Both the position numbers and the translations under genes were made by a program. From Chryseolinea serpens (GTDB taxonomy: Bacteria > Bacteroidota > Bacteroidia > Cytophagales > Cyclobacteriaceae), in assembly GCF_900129725.1 (NCBI RefSeq), contig NZ_FQWQ01000001.1, positions 2,046,001 through 2,110,000 of the forward strand: a stretch of 64,000 bases of DNA, written 5' to 3'. Under the pieces are notes generated by a model. It had not been told where the DNA came from. It worked only from the letters and a program-made list of their open reading frames with translations, and did no database searches. Positions 26,249 through 36,051 of the stretch are shown in pieces; the stretch's first letter is position 1, and each line of letters opens with the position of its first letter.

Positions 26249-27352
26249 TCAAAGCGGTTTCCCCGCCTGAAGCTTCGCCACTATTTCCTCGGAATAACCT
26301 TTATAATACGTATCCTTCGCGAGCGGCAATGTCTTGTTGGCATATTTCAATGCTTCTTTAGTATTGCCTTGCAACGCATAACCGCGCGTTATGCCCATGC
26401 AGGCATAAAGATCGTCTGGAGTCTTTTCGTAATTCATTTTATAGATAGCGATCGCTTCCGCAGTGCGCTTCTGATTTTCAAGGGTTCTGCCGTACGAATA
26501 GAGTTGCAGTGTGGTCGCCAAGGGATAGGCCTTCTTCATGACGGAATCAGCTTTTTGCTTCATACCCTTTTTCTCCAGCAGACCGGCATAAGTGGAAAGC
26601 GTGACAAAGTTCTTTTCACCAAAATAGGTATTGATGGATCGCTCGGCCCAGCCAATCGCTTCATCGATATTGATGTTGTGCATCAGGCAATAGTTAGCAG
26701 CCATCTGCATGTTTTGCCAGTAGCGATAAAAAATACCGGAATTGAATTCTCTTCTGAACGCAGCGATCTGCTCCTTTTCGAGGTCCACAGAAATTTTAAA
26801 GGGGACCTTCACTTTCTCCCACTGCAAAGAGACAATGGCTGCGTCGTCGGTCTCGTCGCTGAAGACGTATTGGAGTCGCTCTACACTTTCGTTGAGCTTG
26901 GCCACCGGCACTTCCACGCGGAGGGCATCGTCTTTGCTATCATAATAAAAACTTCCCCAGGCCGTACTGACATTTGAAAAAATGATCGTTGCCTTTTCCG
27001 GTCCCATCGCAATGAAAAATCCATACTTACCAGCTTTCAGTGGCTGACCTTCAATCGAGACATCCGTACTAAAAGTAAAGGTGGTGTTCTCATTGGCTCC
27101 GGCACGCCACGGGGCCGCTTTGCTGGTACCATAATGCAGATCGGCAAAACCGTAGTGCACGAGGCCACCCCAGATCTTTCCTTCACGACCATTGACGATC
27201 GGCCGATTATAGTCGATCCGCACTTCTGTGTTTCCGATGTATTGTGACACAGAGGCTTTCCTGTTCGGTCCGCCCGACGGAAATGTAATCTGTGCAAAGG
27301 CAGTCACCACAGCCAATAACAGGCACGCGGTAAGGGATGTAGTTTTGATCAT
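26249..27352 (-). CDS. DUF2911 domain secreted protein with TPR-like C-terminus
   Basis: Started at the ATG at 27352, which leads into a signal peptide (MIKTTSLTACLLLAVVTAFA); the frame extends 51 bp further upstream. The product is 367 residues. Residues about 22-170 are a DUF2911 domain: ASVSQYIGNTEVRIDYNRP, GGLVHYGFADLHYGTSKAAP, WRAGANENTTFTFS and LKAGKYGFFIAMGPE are its hallmarks. The rest is helical with TPR-like repeats (IAIYKMNYEKTPDD). DUF2911 proteins are common periplasmic Bacteroidota proteins of unknown function. The stop abuts hairpin element B. Confidence 0.85.
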   Translation of the reverse strand: MIKTTSLTACLLLAVVTAFAQITFPSGGPNRKASVSQYIGNTEVRIDYNRPIVNGREGKIWGGLVHYGFADLHYGTSKAAPWRAGANENTTFTFSTDVSIEGQPLKAGKYGFFIAMGPEKATIIFSNVSTAWGSFYYDSKDDALRVEVPVAKLNESVERLQYVFSDETDDAAIVSLQWEKVKVPFKISVDLEKEQIAAFRREFNSGIFYRYWQNMQMAANYCLMHNINIDEAIGWAERSINTYFGEKNFVTLSTYAGLLEKKGMKQKADSVMKKAYPLATTLQLYSYGRTLENQKRTAEAIAIYKMNYEKTPDDLYACMGITRGYALQGNTKEALKYANKTLPLAKDTYYKGYSEEIVAKLQAGKPL

Positions 27353-27562
27353 AGGGTTATGCTTAAGAGGTTGATTTGGTGGTTTGCATGAAGATAACGG
27401 CACTCAAATAACCTGCCAACAAAGCATACTACCAATTCTCGTGAAATGGAAGATTTCAAAAAGCAAAATACGCGTGGGTGTCCGTTTCAGGACGAAAGTG
27501 TTCGCGAGTAAACCACGTTGAACAGCACACATCAGAAAATTCCAACATCCGCTTCCAAACAC

Positions 27563-30037
27563 TCACTCATGTTTCAATGCCTTTATCGGGTTCGCCTTCG
27601 ACGCCTTGAGCAACTCGTAGCCTACCGTAAAGATCATCAACAAAAATACCAGGCCGGCTCCAGCAATGAATGGCGTCGCCGTAAGGCCGATGCGGAACGT
27701 AAAGGTGTTGAGCCATTGTTGGTTGAAGTACCAGGTCACCGGCAAAGCGATCAGCATGGCGACCGCGAACATCTTCAAAAAGGTGGTGATCAGCAACACG
27801 ACGATCTGCCGCGACGATGCTCCCAACGACTTGCGGATACCGATCTCGCGCGTCTTCTGTTCGGCCATGAACGAGGAGAAGCCGTATAATCCCAGGATCG
27901 TGATGCAGAGCGACAGCAGCGAAAACCATTTTGCAAGACCCGATACCTGGTTTTCTTTTTTATACAATTTCCGGAACTCGTCGTCGATGAACCAGTAGTC
28001 GAAGCCAACGCCGGGCATCACTTTTTTCCAGGTTTCCTCGATGGCGCGCACTTTGCCGGCCATACCCTTCTCCGGCAGGCGTACGTATAAAATGCGGTCC
28101 TGCTCGCGCAAGCGTGGCGAGATCACCAGGGGATTGATAGCATGGTAGGCCGACTGAAATGGAAAATCCTTCACGACGCCAATCACTGTGCTGCGGGTTT
28201 TCATAAACACGTTGTCTACCTGCATGCCCAAAATGTTTTCGTTGGTTTTGTTGAGCACTTTAACGGCCTTTTCGTTGAGCAACACCGTGTTTGAATCGGA
28301 CGGGATACTGTTATCAAAATCGCGGCCTGCCACGATCTGCAGGTTGAAGGCTTTGCAGAAATCGAAGTCGGTGCTCATCCTGGCCCACTGGTATTCTTTG
28401 TCGTCTATTTCTGTGAAACGAAACGTATTGTCCATGCCACCGAAATAATCGTGGCGCGGCAAGTGGTTGCTCATGGTAACGTAGGCCAGGTCCTTGTCTT
28501 GCAAGAGCTCGTTCTTCAGGGCCGGATACTTTTCGTTCGGGGCCACCGTCCCAAAGCGCACGGAAAGAATGTGTTGCCCATTCTCATTCAACTTCGATTG
28601 CTGTATAAAATCCATCTGGCCCAGGATGACAATGGACGATACCGAAAGAATAACGGCAGCGGCAAACTGAAAGGTGACCAATGCCCTTCGCAGCAGTTCC
28701 GATCCCTTGCCCACGCCTTTGCCCTTGAGCACTTCGGTGGGCCTAAATCCCGAAAGGTAAAATGCCGGGTAGCTCCCCCCGAGCACGGTCACCACCAGCA
28801 CGATGCCCAGCAGCCCGAGTATAAAATGGAGATTGAAAAGACTGAGCACTTCGAAGTGCTTGTCGGCAATCTGGTTGAAGTACGGCAGGGCGATGACGAT
28901 GAAGATCAGGGCCAGCAACAAAGACAGTCCCGTGTTGAGCCCGGATTCAAGGATAAACTGGAAGGCGATGTCGCGGCGACGGCTTCCCAGCGTTTTGCGC
29001 AGGCCCACTTCCTTGCCGCGCGTGCCGGCACGGGCGGTGGCCAGGTTCATGTAGTTGATGGAGGCAATCACCAGGATGAGCACGCCGATCACCGACAGCG
29101 TGTAGACGGTTTGCAGGTTGCCCGGTGCTTCGAACACCGCCCAGTTGATCTGCGAATCGAAATGCATATCGTCGAAGGGACGGATCACCGACCCGATCTT
29201 ATTTCCCTCCGCGCGAAACGCGGAATCCGACTCCTGGGTGATGAGCGCCAGGCGTTTCAATTCCTCGCTCATCGCGTCCATGGGAGCGCCGTTGGGCATA
29301 TAGAGGAAGGTAAAGAAAAAATTGCCGGCCAGGCCGTTGCTCTCCATGGCATCGGCAAAATTTGCGCCGCTGCTTTCGTAGGTCGTTTTCAGACCGTTCA
29401 TATTCAACAGAAATTTGGGTCTGAAAAACGTGTTGGCCGGATAATCCTCGAACACGCCCGTAACCTGGTACTCCACGTCTTTGCCGAACGTTGTAAAGGG
29501 ATGTTTGATGGTGAGCAGCTTATCCACGGCCGGCTGGTCGCCGAACAACGCCTTGGCGGCCGACCGCGAAATGATCATGCTATTGATGTGTTCCAGCGCC
29601 TTGGAAGGATTGGCACCATCGATCATTTTCACATAGAGGACGTCGCCGAGCGATTGCTCTACCCAATACAGTTCGCCGTCCTGGTTTAGGATGATCTTGT
29701 CGGTCTGTTTATCGTGGAGCGAGTGCGGGAAGCCGGTGATGAGCAGCCGCGTATAGCTTTCGATGCTCCCAAATTTTGCCTTGAGTTCGCGGGGATATCC
29801 ACCGGGCACAGCACCAAAAGATTCCCGGTTCCCATTCTTGTCGGTGATGGAGCCGCCCAGAGAATACAGGGCGTTGTGACGGGGGTGAATGGTGTCGTAG
29901 GTGAGCTCATCGAAAACATACATAAAGATGAGTGACGATGTGGCGATGCCGATGGCCAAACCAATAACGTTGATGAGGGAGAAGATCACGTTGCGCCGGA
30001 ACGCGCGGACGGTGATCAATAAAAAGTTCTTGATCAT
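27563..30037 (-). CDS. MacB/FtsX-like ABC transporter permease
   Basis: An 824-residue membrane protein with the two-module layout of Bacteroidota FtsX-like permeases. It has an N-terminal helix (VIFSLINVIGLAIGIATSSLIFMY), a large MacB-type periplasmic domain, three central helices (with NLATARAGTRGKEVGLRKTLG), then a second periplasmic domain and three C-terminal helices (with MAEQKTREIGIRKSLGAS). EVGLRKTLGS and EIGIRKSLGAS are the paired cytoplasmic signatures. No ATPase or membrane-fusion gene is adjacent, so it must work with a partner encoded elsewhere. Such proteins mediate tripartite efflux or lipoprotein handling. A single ATG at the end of the frame is the natural start. Confidence 0.88.
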   Translation of the reverse strand: MIKNFLLITVRAFRRNVIFSLINVIGLAIGIATSSLIFMYVFDELTYDTIHPRHNALYSLGGSITDKNGNRESFGAVPGGYPRELKAKFGSIESYTRLLITGFPHSLHDKQTDKIILNQDGELYWVEQSLGDVLYVKMIDGANPSKALEHINSMIISRSAAKALFGDQPAVDKLLTIKHPFTTFGKDVEYQVTGVFEDYPANTFFRPKFLLNMNGLKTTYESSGANFADAMESNGLAGNFFFTFLYMPNGAPMDAMSEELKRLALITQESDSAFRAEGNKIGSVIRPFDDMHFDSQINWAVFEAPGNLQTVYTLSVIGVLILVIASINYMNLATARAGTRGKEVGLRKTLGSRRRDIAFQFILESGLNTGLSLLLALIFIVIALPYFNQIADKHFEVLSLFNLHFILGLLGIVLVVTVLGGSYPAFYLSGFRPTEVLKGKGVGKGSELLRRALVTFQFAAAVILSVSSIVILGQMDFIQQSKLNENGQHILSVRFGTVAPNEKYPALKNELLQDKDLAYVTMSNHLPRHDYFGGMDNTFRFTEIDDKEYQWARMSTDFDFCKAFNLQIVAGRDFDNSIPSDSNTVLLNEKAVKVLNKTNENILGMQVDNVFMKTRSTVIGVVKDFPFQSAYHAINPLVISPRLREQDRILYVRLPEKGMAGKVRAIEETWKKVMPGVGFDYWFIDDEFRKLYKKENQVSGLAKWFSLLSLCITILGLYGFSSFMAEQKTREIGIRKSLGASSRQIVVLLITTFLKMFAVAMLIALPVTWYFNQQWLNTFTFRIGLTATPFIAGAGLVFLLMIFTVGYELLKASKANPIKALKHE

Positions 30038-30423
30038 GGACGAGGGTTTTGAGGGTTTTTATATCAGGTGACTTGTAACCAGAAGCTAGCATCACGCAGG
30101 GCTATGCCACCGCTTACTGAAGGGTTCACGCACAACAACGCCAGCACAAATCACCCACAGCTTGATCGCGGTGACCTTAATTTTTTTACTATTAATGGAT
30201 CCATCGACAAAAACCGACCGCTGCCAGGAGCGTCTCTTACACATCATTTTCCAAAGCAAACGATTGATTAAGTCGATGATCGACGGGCTATTGAATATAG
30301 TAAATCGACCAGCGAATCACAAAAACCTTGGCGCGTATTCGTTGCTGTTCCGGCATTACTAAAATTGAGCGTGTCAACATGGATAAGGCTACTCCATAAA
30401 AACCGGGATGCTCCGGCATCGAC
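30038..30423. other. Intergenic stretch without recognised gene
   Basis: Lies between the permease and the NTF2-like lipoprotein gene, both on the minus strand. It contains only short frames without recognisable sequence and no strong hairpin. It should carry the permease promoter. Confidence 0.35.
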
Positions 30424-30909
30424 CTACTTCAGCGGAGGAGGTTCCAGCATCACTTTGTCGGCCAGCGGGGCCAACATCATCCCCGTCATCGTGCCCTGCC
30501 AATGCACGAATTGCCAACGATCATCGCGATAGAGCCAGCCTGTAGTATACAATACCTCCGCGACTTGCCGGCCATCCATATAGGCCTTAAGTCGACCATT
30601 TCTCAACACAAAATTCCCGTACACCCGCTGACGTTGCTCGCTTAGCGTATTGGTGGAACCTTTGAACCGGGGCACGTAGGGTATCGTCTCCTCCAGCGTG
30701 TGACCTTCACCGTTGGCATTGATGGTGAAATAGTCTGTGCCACAAAGCTTCCTGAATGCCGCTGAATCGCCCTGGGAGGATGCCTCAAACATCGCTTGCT
30801 CCACCCTGTCTAATTCAACAAGCGCCGAAGCGTTCAAGGGTTTCTCCTGATGGCATGACAGGATCGCACAACTCATTGAAAAAAACAGTAGGCAAGAAAA
30901 CATCCTCAT
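30424..30909 (-). CDS. NTF2-like (SnoaL/DUF4440) lipoprotein
   Basis: A 161-residue protein with a lipoprotein signal (FFSMSCAILSC, Cys near residue 19). The rest is an NTF2-like fold with helix LDRVEQAMFEASSQGDSAAFRKL, strand DYFTINANGEGHT and the terminal VLYTTGWLYRDDRWQFVHWQ strand pair typical of DUF4440 proteins. The family ranges from enzymes to ligand-binding proteins; no catalytic residues can be assigned. It is monocistronic and precedes the LytTR regulator. Confidence 0.75.
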   Translation of the reverse strand: MRMFSCLLFFSMSCAILSCHQEKPLNASALVELDRVEQAMFEASSQGDSAAFRKLCGTDYFTINANGEGHTLEETIPYVPRFKGSTNTLSEQRQRVYGNFVLRNGRLKAYMDGRQVAEVLYTTGWLYRDDRWQFVHWQGTMTGMMLAPLADKVMLEPPPLK

Positions 30910-31072
30910 AGTGGTTACGGTTTAGGTATTGACAGATCATTTTTTCATGTAGGCTAATTTCAACAATACCTTCCGACCAAACCTGCCCGTTGAGCAAACG
31001 GCACGTCTGGATGAACAAATGGCAATGATATTTTATTGTTTTACTTCCCGACGGAGCGCTGATGACGCAGGA

Positions 31073-31816
31073 TCATACATTCAGGATTTGCATCACGGCA
31101 TCCTTCCGCTGACGGGAAATGGGAAGTTGTGCACCCCCCACCATTTCGACGGAACCGCCGTCGGCCTTTATATACCGGCTCACATGCTTTAGGTTTATCA
31201 GAAATGAATTATGGATCCTCAGAAACTGATAGGGCACCAATACCTCTTCTACTTCCTTCAGCGTTTTTGACACCATCAATTTTGTGTTATCCAAAAAGAA
31301 TAGCGTTGTATAATTGCCATCCGACTCACCATAGAGTATCGTTTCCGGCTTAACAAAGTGAACCGCTTGTTGGGTCGCGAAGCTGATTTTCTCCGGTTGG
31401 GTACCGGGATGTTGATATTGCTGCATCAAAATATCCAGTTGCTGCTTAAAATTCCCCTGAACTTTCCGTTCATATCGTTTCAGGGCATTGACCAAATCTC
31501 CGGCGTCAATCGGTTTCAGTAAATAATCCAGCGCAGCAAATCGGAACGCTTTCAGTGCAAATTGGTCATACGCCGTGGTAAAGATCACGTCGAAGGAAGG
31601 GCTGGCAAAGGCCTGCAATACTTCAAAGCCATTCTTCTTCGGCATTTCTATATCGAGGAAAATGAGCTGTGGCGTGTGCCGTTGAATGGCATCAATGCCT
31701 TTATCGGCCGTGTTGGCAAGCGCAACAATTTCCACTTGCGGGCAATAGGTTTGCAATTGCCACTCCAGCATTTCCAGCGCGTTCTTCTCGTCGTCTATTA
31801 AAACTACTTTGATCAC
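31073..31816 (-). CDS. LytTR family response regulator
   Basis: The 247 residues hold a receiver domain (1-120) with IDDEKNALEML acidic pocket, phospho-Asp in LIFLDIEMPKKNG, TTAYDQFALKAF and Lys in LLKPID, then a LytTR DNA-binding domain (about 145-245; FLRIHNSFLINLKHVSRY). The start is GTG at 31816 and overlaps the stop of the histidine kinase gene by 4 bp, so the pair is translationally coupled. It is the output of that kinase. LytTR proteins in this phylum often regulate transport or surface genes. Confidence 0.93.
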   Translation of the reverse strand: MIKVVLIDDEKNALEMLEWQLQTYCPQVEIVALANTADKGIDAIQRHTPQLIFLDIEMPKKNGFEVLQAFASPSFDVIFTTAYDQFALKAFRFAALDYLLKPIDAGDLVNALKRYERKVQGNFKQQLDILMQQYQHPGTQPEKISFATQQAVHFVKPETILYGESDGNYTTLFFLDNTKLMVSKTLKEVEEVLVPYQFLRIHNSFLINLKHVSRYIKADGGSVEMVGGAQLPISRQRKDAVMQILNV

Positions 31817-33891
31817 GATACGGGTATTTTCAAAATTATCTTGGTACCGGAGGCGCCTCCCTGCTCATCAAAAAGATCATGGACGGTCACCGAGTTATTC
31901 AATTTGTAGAGATTGTTGATGATCTTGATCCGGTCGCTGCTGATTTGCATACCATACGATTTCTGCCGGACCGCATCCTTGCTCTTTCGTTCCGCCGCGC
32001 TTTTTCTGCCAATGCCGTTGTCCTCGATCTCGGCTTGCAACGTATGGCCGCTCACCTTCTTAAACCGGATCCACAATTTTCCCCTCTCCTCTTTTTGTAA
32101 CAATCCATGCCAGATCGCATTCTCCACATAGGGCTGTATCAACATCGAAGGCAGGAAAGTATGGTCTTCTTCAAGATTTTCGCCCTTCTGTATTTCGTAG
32201 TCAAATCTCCCGTCAAAGCGCAGCGATTCCATATCCAGGTAGAGTTGCAGGGTCTGGATCTCGGCATCGAGGCTGATGTGATCGCTGGATGAATTATCTA
32301 AGATCAGGCGGATCAGTTTTGCGAATTTAGTAAGATAGTTAGACGCTGTTTTCGTATCGCTTTTCACAATGTAGCGATTGATACTCCCCAGGCAATTAAA
32401 AATAAAATGGGGATTCATTTGTGCACGCAGCGCCCGCATCTCGATCTCTTTCATTTTCCGGTCATACCGGGATTTTAATCGGATGCGATAAACCATGGCC
32501 AGCAGCACCAAAACCGATAAACCACCAAACAGGCCATACCGCCAAAGCGTGGCGTAGTATTCCTTTTTTTTTGCAGCAGCGTCTTGCTCCCTGATCTTTT
32601 CGTTAAAATAAGTGTTCAGGGCTTGTCGCTCTTTTTCAGAGCTAAACTGCTTCTCTAAAGATTCGATTACCATTTGTTGATAAAAAATCGCGCTATCGTA
32701 CAGACCGCGGTCCCGGAACAAGCTGGCCAGGGCGAGACCGCTCCGGCCGATAGACGCGTTCTCATGGAGTTGATTGGCGATGGCAAAGGCGCGTCTTGCA
32801 TAGACCATTGCAGAATCACGCTGATGGGTCGCCGCAAAAATCTGGGCCAGGCGCTGATAAGACTGCAACGCGATGTCGAGATTGTGATCATGCTGCAAGG
32901 CCAATTTTGCCGATGATCGAAAATAGGGAATGGCCGTAAGAAGTTTTGACTCGCTTTGCGCGATATCGCCCCAAAACAAATCCGTAAGACAAGAAACCCG
33001 GTCCCCGACCTGAGCCGACTGGGTGGCGTACCATTTTGCAGAATCTATTTGATGACGCCCGAGGCAAGCCCTGCCCATATTACACAACCTGCTGCAAATG
33101 GCTTCATGAAGGGGATGGAAGTAGGCATACACGGGAGTCCACCGCATGGAAAGACGGTAGTTGTCAACGGCCTGCGCCGTGTCTTTCAGGTGCCAGTAAA
33201 CATCGCCCACCTGGTTGTAGAGGTATGAGATCGAACCCGAATCCATCGGGCTAATGAGCGCCAACCGGATGTGGAGCCCCTCTTTAAATACCTCAAGCGC
33301 TTTCTCGGTATTGCCAAGCTGCAGCAGGATCTCCCCCTGAAGGTTAGTGGCGTAGGCCTTCATCACGGGACTCACTTTCGAGGATAGTGTAAAGGTCTCC
33401 AGCGCATATTTAAAACTGCTATCCACATTGGTCTTCAGATATTGAAATCCTTTTTGCAATGCGTGCGCCAGACGAGCAGAGTCTGTGAAACGATCAGGGC
33501 TGGTCATTTTATCTTTCCAGCCCAGCACGGCAAATAAAACGGCCGTGTCGCGCCGGAGGTTTATGACCCGGTTTGGAATGTCGTCTCCGTCGGCCGTAGT
33601 TTCAACGGTTTCAACGCTACCCTTGGTTAACTTAAAAGCATATTGCCCGGCCGGTAAGTTGTGAAGGGTTATCTCGGTTCTGAAATAATTGATCCGCTTA
33701 AGCTGATAGTCTTTGTCGTTGGGATTCCACTGGTTGATGCTGCCCGATAAAAAAACATTTTCGGCGCCAAGAAAATCATTGACTTCGATACGCAACGTAT
33801 GCTGTGCGTGCCCCAAACGAATGATGGAAAGAAAGCCCAGCAGCAAGACTGCCCGTCGACGCGTGTTCAGCATATTCATCAGGATATGCAA
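31813..33891 (-). CDS. LytS-type sensor histidine kinase with E-set and TPR sensor region
   Basis: The 692 residues start with a signal peptide or N-terminal helix. Residues about 30-130 look like an AMPK-beta/CBM-type E-set domain (VFLSGSINQWNPNDKDYQL, AGQYAFKLTKG), a fold that binds glycogen or starch. TPR-like repeats span about 140-440 (TEKALEVFKEGLHIRLALI, AVDNYRLSMRW). A membrane helix is near 455-475 (YGLFGGLSVLVLLAMVY), then a His_kinase domain (ALRAQMNPHFIFNCLGSINR with the phospho-His) and HATPase (IQPYVENAIWHGLL, DNGIGR). It is cotranscribed with the LytTR regulator (GTGA overlap). The sensor region would sit in the periplasm. The carbohydrate-sensing idea is inference. Confidence 0.88.
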   Translation of the reverse strand: MHILMNMLNTRRRAVLLLGFLSIIRLGHAQHTLRIEVNDFLGAENVFLSGSINQWNPNDKDYQLKRINYFRTEITLHNLPAGQYAFKLTKGSVETVETTADGDDIPNRVINLRRDTAVLFAVLGWKDKMTSPDRFTDSARLAHALQKGFQYLKTNVDSSFKYALETFTLSSKVSPVMKAYATNLQGEILLQLGNTEKALEVFKEGLHIRLALISPMDSGSISYLYNQVGDVYWHLKDTAQAVDNYRLSMRWTPVYAYFHPLHEAICSRLCNMGRACLGRHQIDSAKWYATQSAQVGDRVSCLTDLFWGDIAQSESKLLTAIPYFRSSAKLALQHDHNLDIALQSYQRLAQIFAATHQRDSAMVYARRAFAIANQLHENASIGRSGLALASLFRDRGLYDSAIFYQQMVIESLEKQFSSEKERQALNTYFNEKIREQDAAAKKKEYYATLWRYGLFGGLSVLVLLAMVYRIRLKSRYDRKMKEIEMRALRAQMNPHFIFNCLGSINRYIVKSDTKTASNYLTKFAKLIRLILDNSSSDHISLDAEIQTLQLYLDMESLRFDGRFDYEIQKGENLEEDHTFLPSMLIQPYVENAIWHGLLQKEERGKLWIRFKKVSGHTLQAEIEDNGIGRKSAAERKSKDAVRQKSYGMQISSDRIKIINNLYKLNNSVTVHDLFDEQGGASGTKIILKIPVS

Positions 33892-33983
33892 AATAGACCT
33901 TTCTTTGATTGTCGTGAATGTTATCGGTAAACGTAATTTACTGATAAATCAGTGTGATTGGCAAGCACGAGCAATCGAACTGG

Positions 33984-34046
33984 TCAGGGCTAAAGCCCGG
34001 GACGAGGAATTACTTTTAACCCTGGCCTAAAGGCCAGGGTTATTCG
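33984..34046 (+). repeat. Dispersed two-hairpin element, copy 1
   Basis: It contains hairpin GGGCTAAAGCCC (33987-33998), a spacer of about 20 bp, and the 10-bp stem AACCCTGGCC (34018-34027) / GGCCAGGGTT (34032-34041) with a TAAA loop, then TATTC. A closely similar element lies inverted at 34262-34326. Confidence 0.9.
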
Positions 34047-34138
34047 GTTCATTGTTAGCGCTTGGGCTGAGGGCCGGATCGTTCTACGCCAGCACATCTA
34101 TACAGGGCGCTTGACCGTTTGCAAATTTGTTATAGACT

Positions 34139-34210
34139 TCGGTATGACTATCGTGGATCCTAAGTGGGTGTACCTCGGTATCGCTATTGTGGATCCTAAG
34201 AGGATGTACT
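34139..34210. repeat. 36-bp direct repeat, two copies
   Basis: Copies 34139-34174 and 34175-34210 share TCGGTAT, CTAT, GTGGATCCTAAG and GTAC at equal spacing, and a third begins at 34211 (TCGATGT). They lie inside the segment bounded by the inverted two-hairpin elements. On the minus strand they would encode a repeated TEVHPLRIH peptide, but no real gene is apparent. Confidence 0.8.
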
Positions 34211-34261
34211 TCGATGTGCTGAGGTTTGTGCAGAAGTGCGCTAACAGGACAATGCGAAATT

Positions 34262-34326
34262 GAATAACCCTGGCCTTTACGCCAGGGAAAAAAACACGCC
34301 ATCTCCCCGGGCTTTAGCCCTGACTG
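34262..34326 (-). repeat. Dispersed two-hairpin element, copy 2 (inverted)
   Basis: The reverse complement of copy 1 with few changes: GAATAACCCTGGCC...GCCAGGG, a spacer, then CCCCGGGCTTTAGCCCTGA. The two copies bound a 343-bp segment (33984-34326). A single related hairpin recurs at 58333-58352. Confidence 0.9.
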
Positions 34327-34585
34327 CACTGCTAAAGACCACATGTTTTAATGAGCCACTTTAAGAGAGCTTCTATGGGTTTAACCTATTATCATCATTA
34401 CATTTAATGAATAGTCATCAATCCAAGGCATGCTTCAAGACGTCGTGGTTTTTCTGAAAAACTTCAGGGCACCCTCATTTTGAATCTACCCGATCCGTTT
34501 CGCTTCACCCCAGGCAATCCTATTTTACCCCAAAATCGGTTTGAACGCCTGGAACTGGTGTTCATGCGGTATTTTTAGATTTCAT

Positions 34586-35725
34586 ATGTCTACTATGGTA
34601 AAAGAAACACAGGTCCTCATTATCGGTGCAAGTATCTCCGGGTTAGCCAGTGCCGCCTCGCTTACAAAAAGAGGAATAGAGTATAGCATTATTGAGAAGC
34701 AACAACAGGTCGTTCCTGCCTGGAGGAATCATTATGAGCGTCTGCATTTGCATACCAGTAAGAAATTGTCCGGGCTGCCGTATAAATCTTTTGACCGATC
34801 CATTCCTCTTTATCCTTCCCGCCAACAGGTGGTCGACTATTTAACCGACTATCAAAAGGAATTTGAGATCCATCCCGATCTCAACACCGAGGCGTTATCG
34901 GTCAGAAAGCACGGTGACGATTGGGTCACTGAAACGTCAAACCATACTTATAAATCAAAATACGTCATCGTGGCAACGGGCCCGTTTGGTAAACCAAAGC
35001 CCATACATTTTAAGGGAATGGAAACCTTCCCTGGAAAAATTTTACACAGCTATGGATACAAGACCGGCAAGGATTTTAAAGGCCAGAAAGTGCTGGTGGT
35101 GGGATTTGGCAATTCGGCCTGCGAGATTGCCATGGACCTATTTGAACAGGGAGCGACACCGTCCATGGCAGTCCGGTCTGCCGTAAATGTGGTGCCCCGC
35201 GATATCTTCGGAATTCCTATTCTGCAACTGGCGTTGTTTATGAACTTCCTCCCTCCGAAGTTGGCGGATAAAATGAACGCTCCGTTGATCAGGCTGCTGG
35301 TGGGAGACATCACGGGGTTGGGTCTCAGAAAGCTCCCCTATGGCCCGCTGGAGCAAATTGAAAAACACGGATCGGTTCCCTTGTTGGATATCGGTACGAT
35401 TGCTCACATTCGAAAGGGGCACATCACCGTACGCCGCGACATCGATCATATCCAGCATGAGACGGTTCACTTCGACGACGGCAGCCACGACAACTTTGAC
35501 GCGATCGTGGCCGGCATTGGCTACTATCGGGACTATGCGGACATCATCCAAGTCGAGCCCACACGGTTCGACGATCTGAAGGTCAGCCTCGACAAGCAAA
35601 AGTATTTTGGCAAAGACGGCCTGTATTTTTGTGGATTCTGGATTTCACCCACAGGCCAGATCCGGGAGATTGCGCGCGATGCACAAAAAATAGCGCAGGA
35701 CATCGACCGGAAAATCATGTCCTGA
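34586..35725 (+). CDS. FAD/NADPH flavin-containing monooxygenase
   Basis: Started at MSTMVKETQ (34586); a longer in-frame start at 34541 adds a Cys/Trp-rich leader without family likeness. The product is 379 residues. The FAD site is VLIIGASISGLASAASL (GxGxxG variant GASISG), and the NADPH site is VLVVGFGNSACEIAMDL. VATGPFGKPKPIHFKG and the downstream region match class B flavin monooxygenases (YUCCA or Baeyer-Villiger type). Such enzymes hydroxylate or insert oxygen into diverse substrates; the substrate is unknown. It is preceded by a repeat-rich gene-free stretch, 33892-34585. Confidence 0.82.
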   Translation: MSTMVKETQVLIIGASISGLASAASLTKRGIEYSIIEKQQQVVPAWRNHYERLHLHTSKKLSGLPYKSFDRSIPLYPSRQQVVDYLTDYQKEFEIHPDLNTEALSVRKHGDDWVTETSNHTYKSKYVIVATGPFGKPKPIHFKGMETFPGKILHSYGYKTGKDFKGQKVLVVGFGNSACEIAMDLFEQGATPSMAVRSAVNVVPRDIFGIPILQLALFMNFLPPKLADKMNAPLIRLLVGDITGLGLRKLPYGPLEQIEKHGSVPLLDIGTIAHIRKGHITVRRDIDHIQHETVHFDDGSHDNFDAIVAGIGYYRDYADIIQVEPTRFDDLKVSLDKQKYFGKDGLYFCGFWISPTGQIREIARDAQKIAQDIDRKIMS

Positions 35726-36051
35726 TCCACAACGAAGCCCTTTGGCTTGATGACGTTTATGGTTAGCCGCATGGAGAACAGAAGGGCGTGGTCAACTGTT
35801 AGAACATAAAGCGCACATTCCCTGAGATTGCGTAGTAACTTCAGGTAAGGATGAGGATAGGCACAATGGCCAAGGCCGTTGTTGTGTTGCTTGTGGTGAC
35901 CAGGCAAGCGTGTTCTGTCGTGAGGCCGGCCACATCCAGGGGATTACCTCGCCGTTCGTAAAGGGCGTACACTCAACGAGAAAATCGTGGCGGCGATTTT
36001 GGCGGTTTTTGATAAAAACTTAATAACTTCCAAAGGACAAACTCCCCCTGT
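35726..36051. other. Intergenic stretch without recognised gene
   Basis: Lies between the monooxygenase and the Reg_prop kinase. Minus-strand short frames overlap here but lack recognisable features. No strong terminator or repeat was found. Confidence 0.35.

Noticed and set aside
28451-29689. A 412-codon plus-strand frame opposite the MacB-like permease
   Set aside because: Its sequence is His/Gln rich and without any domain; the minus-strand permease has both FtsX signatures.
34084-34344. A minus-strand frame with a repeated TEVHPLRIH peptide
   Set aside because: The repeats come from the 36-bp DNA repeats, and the frame runs into the hairpin elements; not a likely gene.
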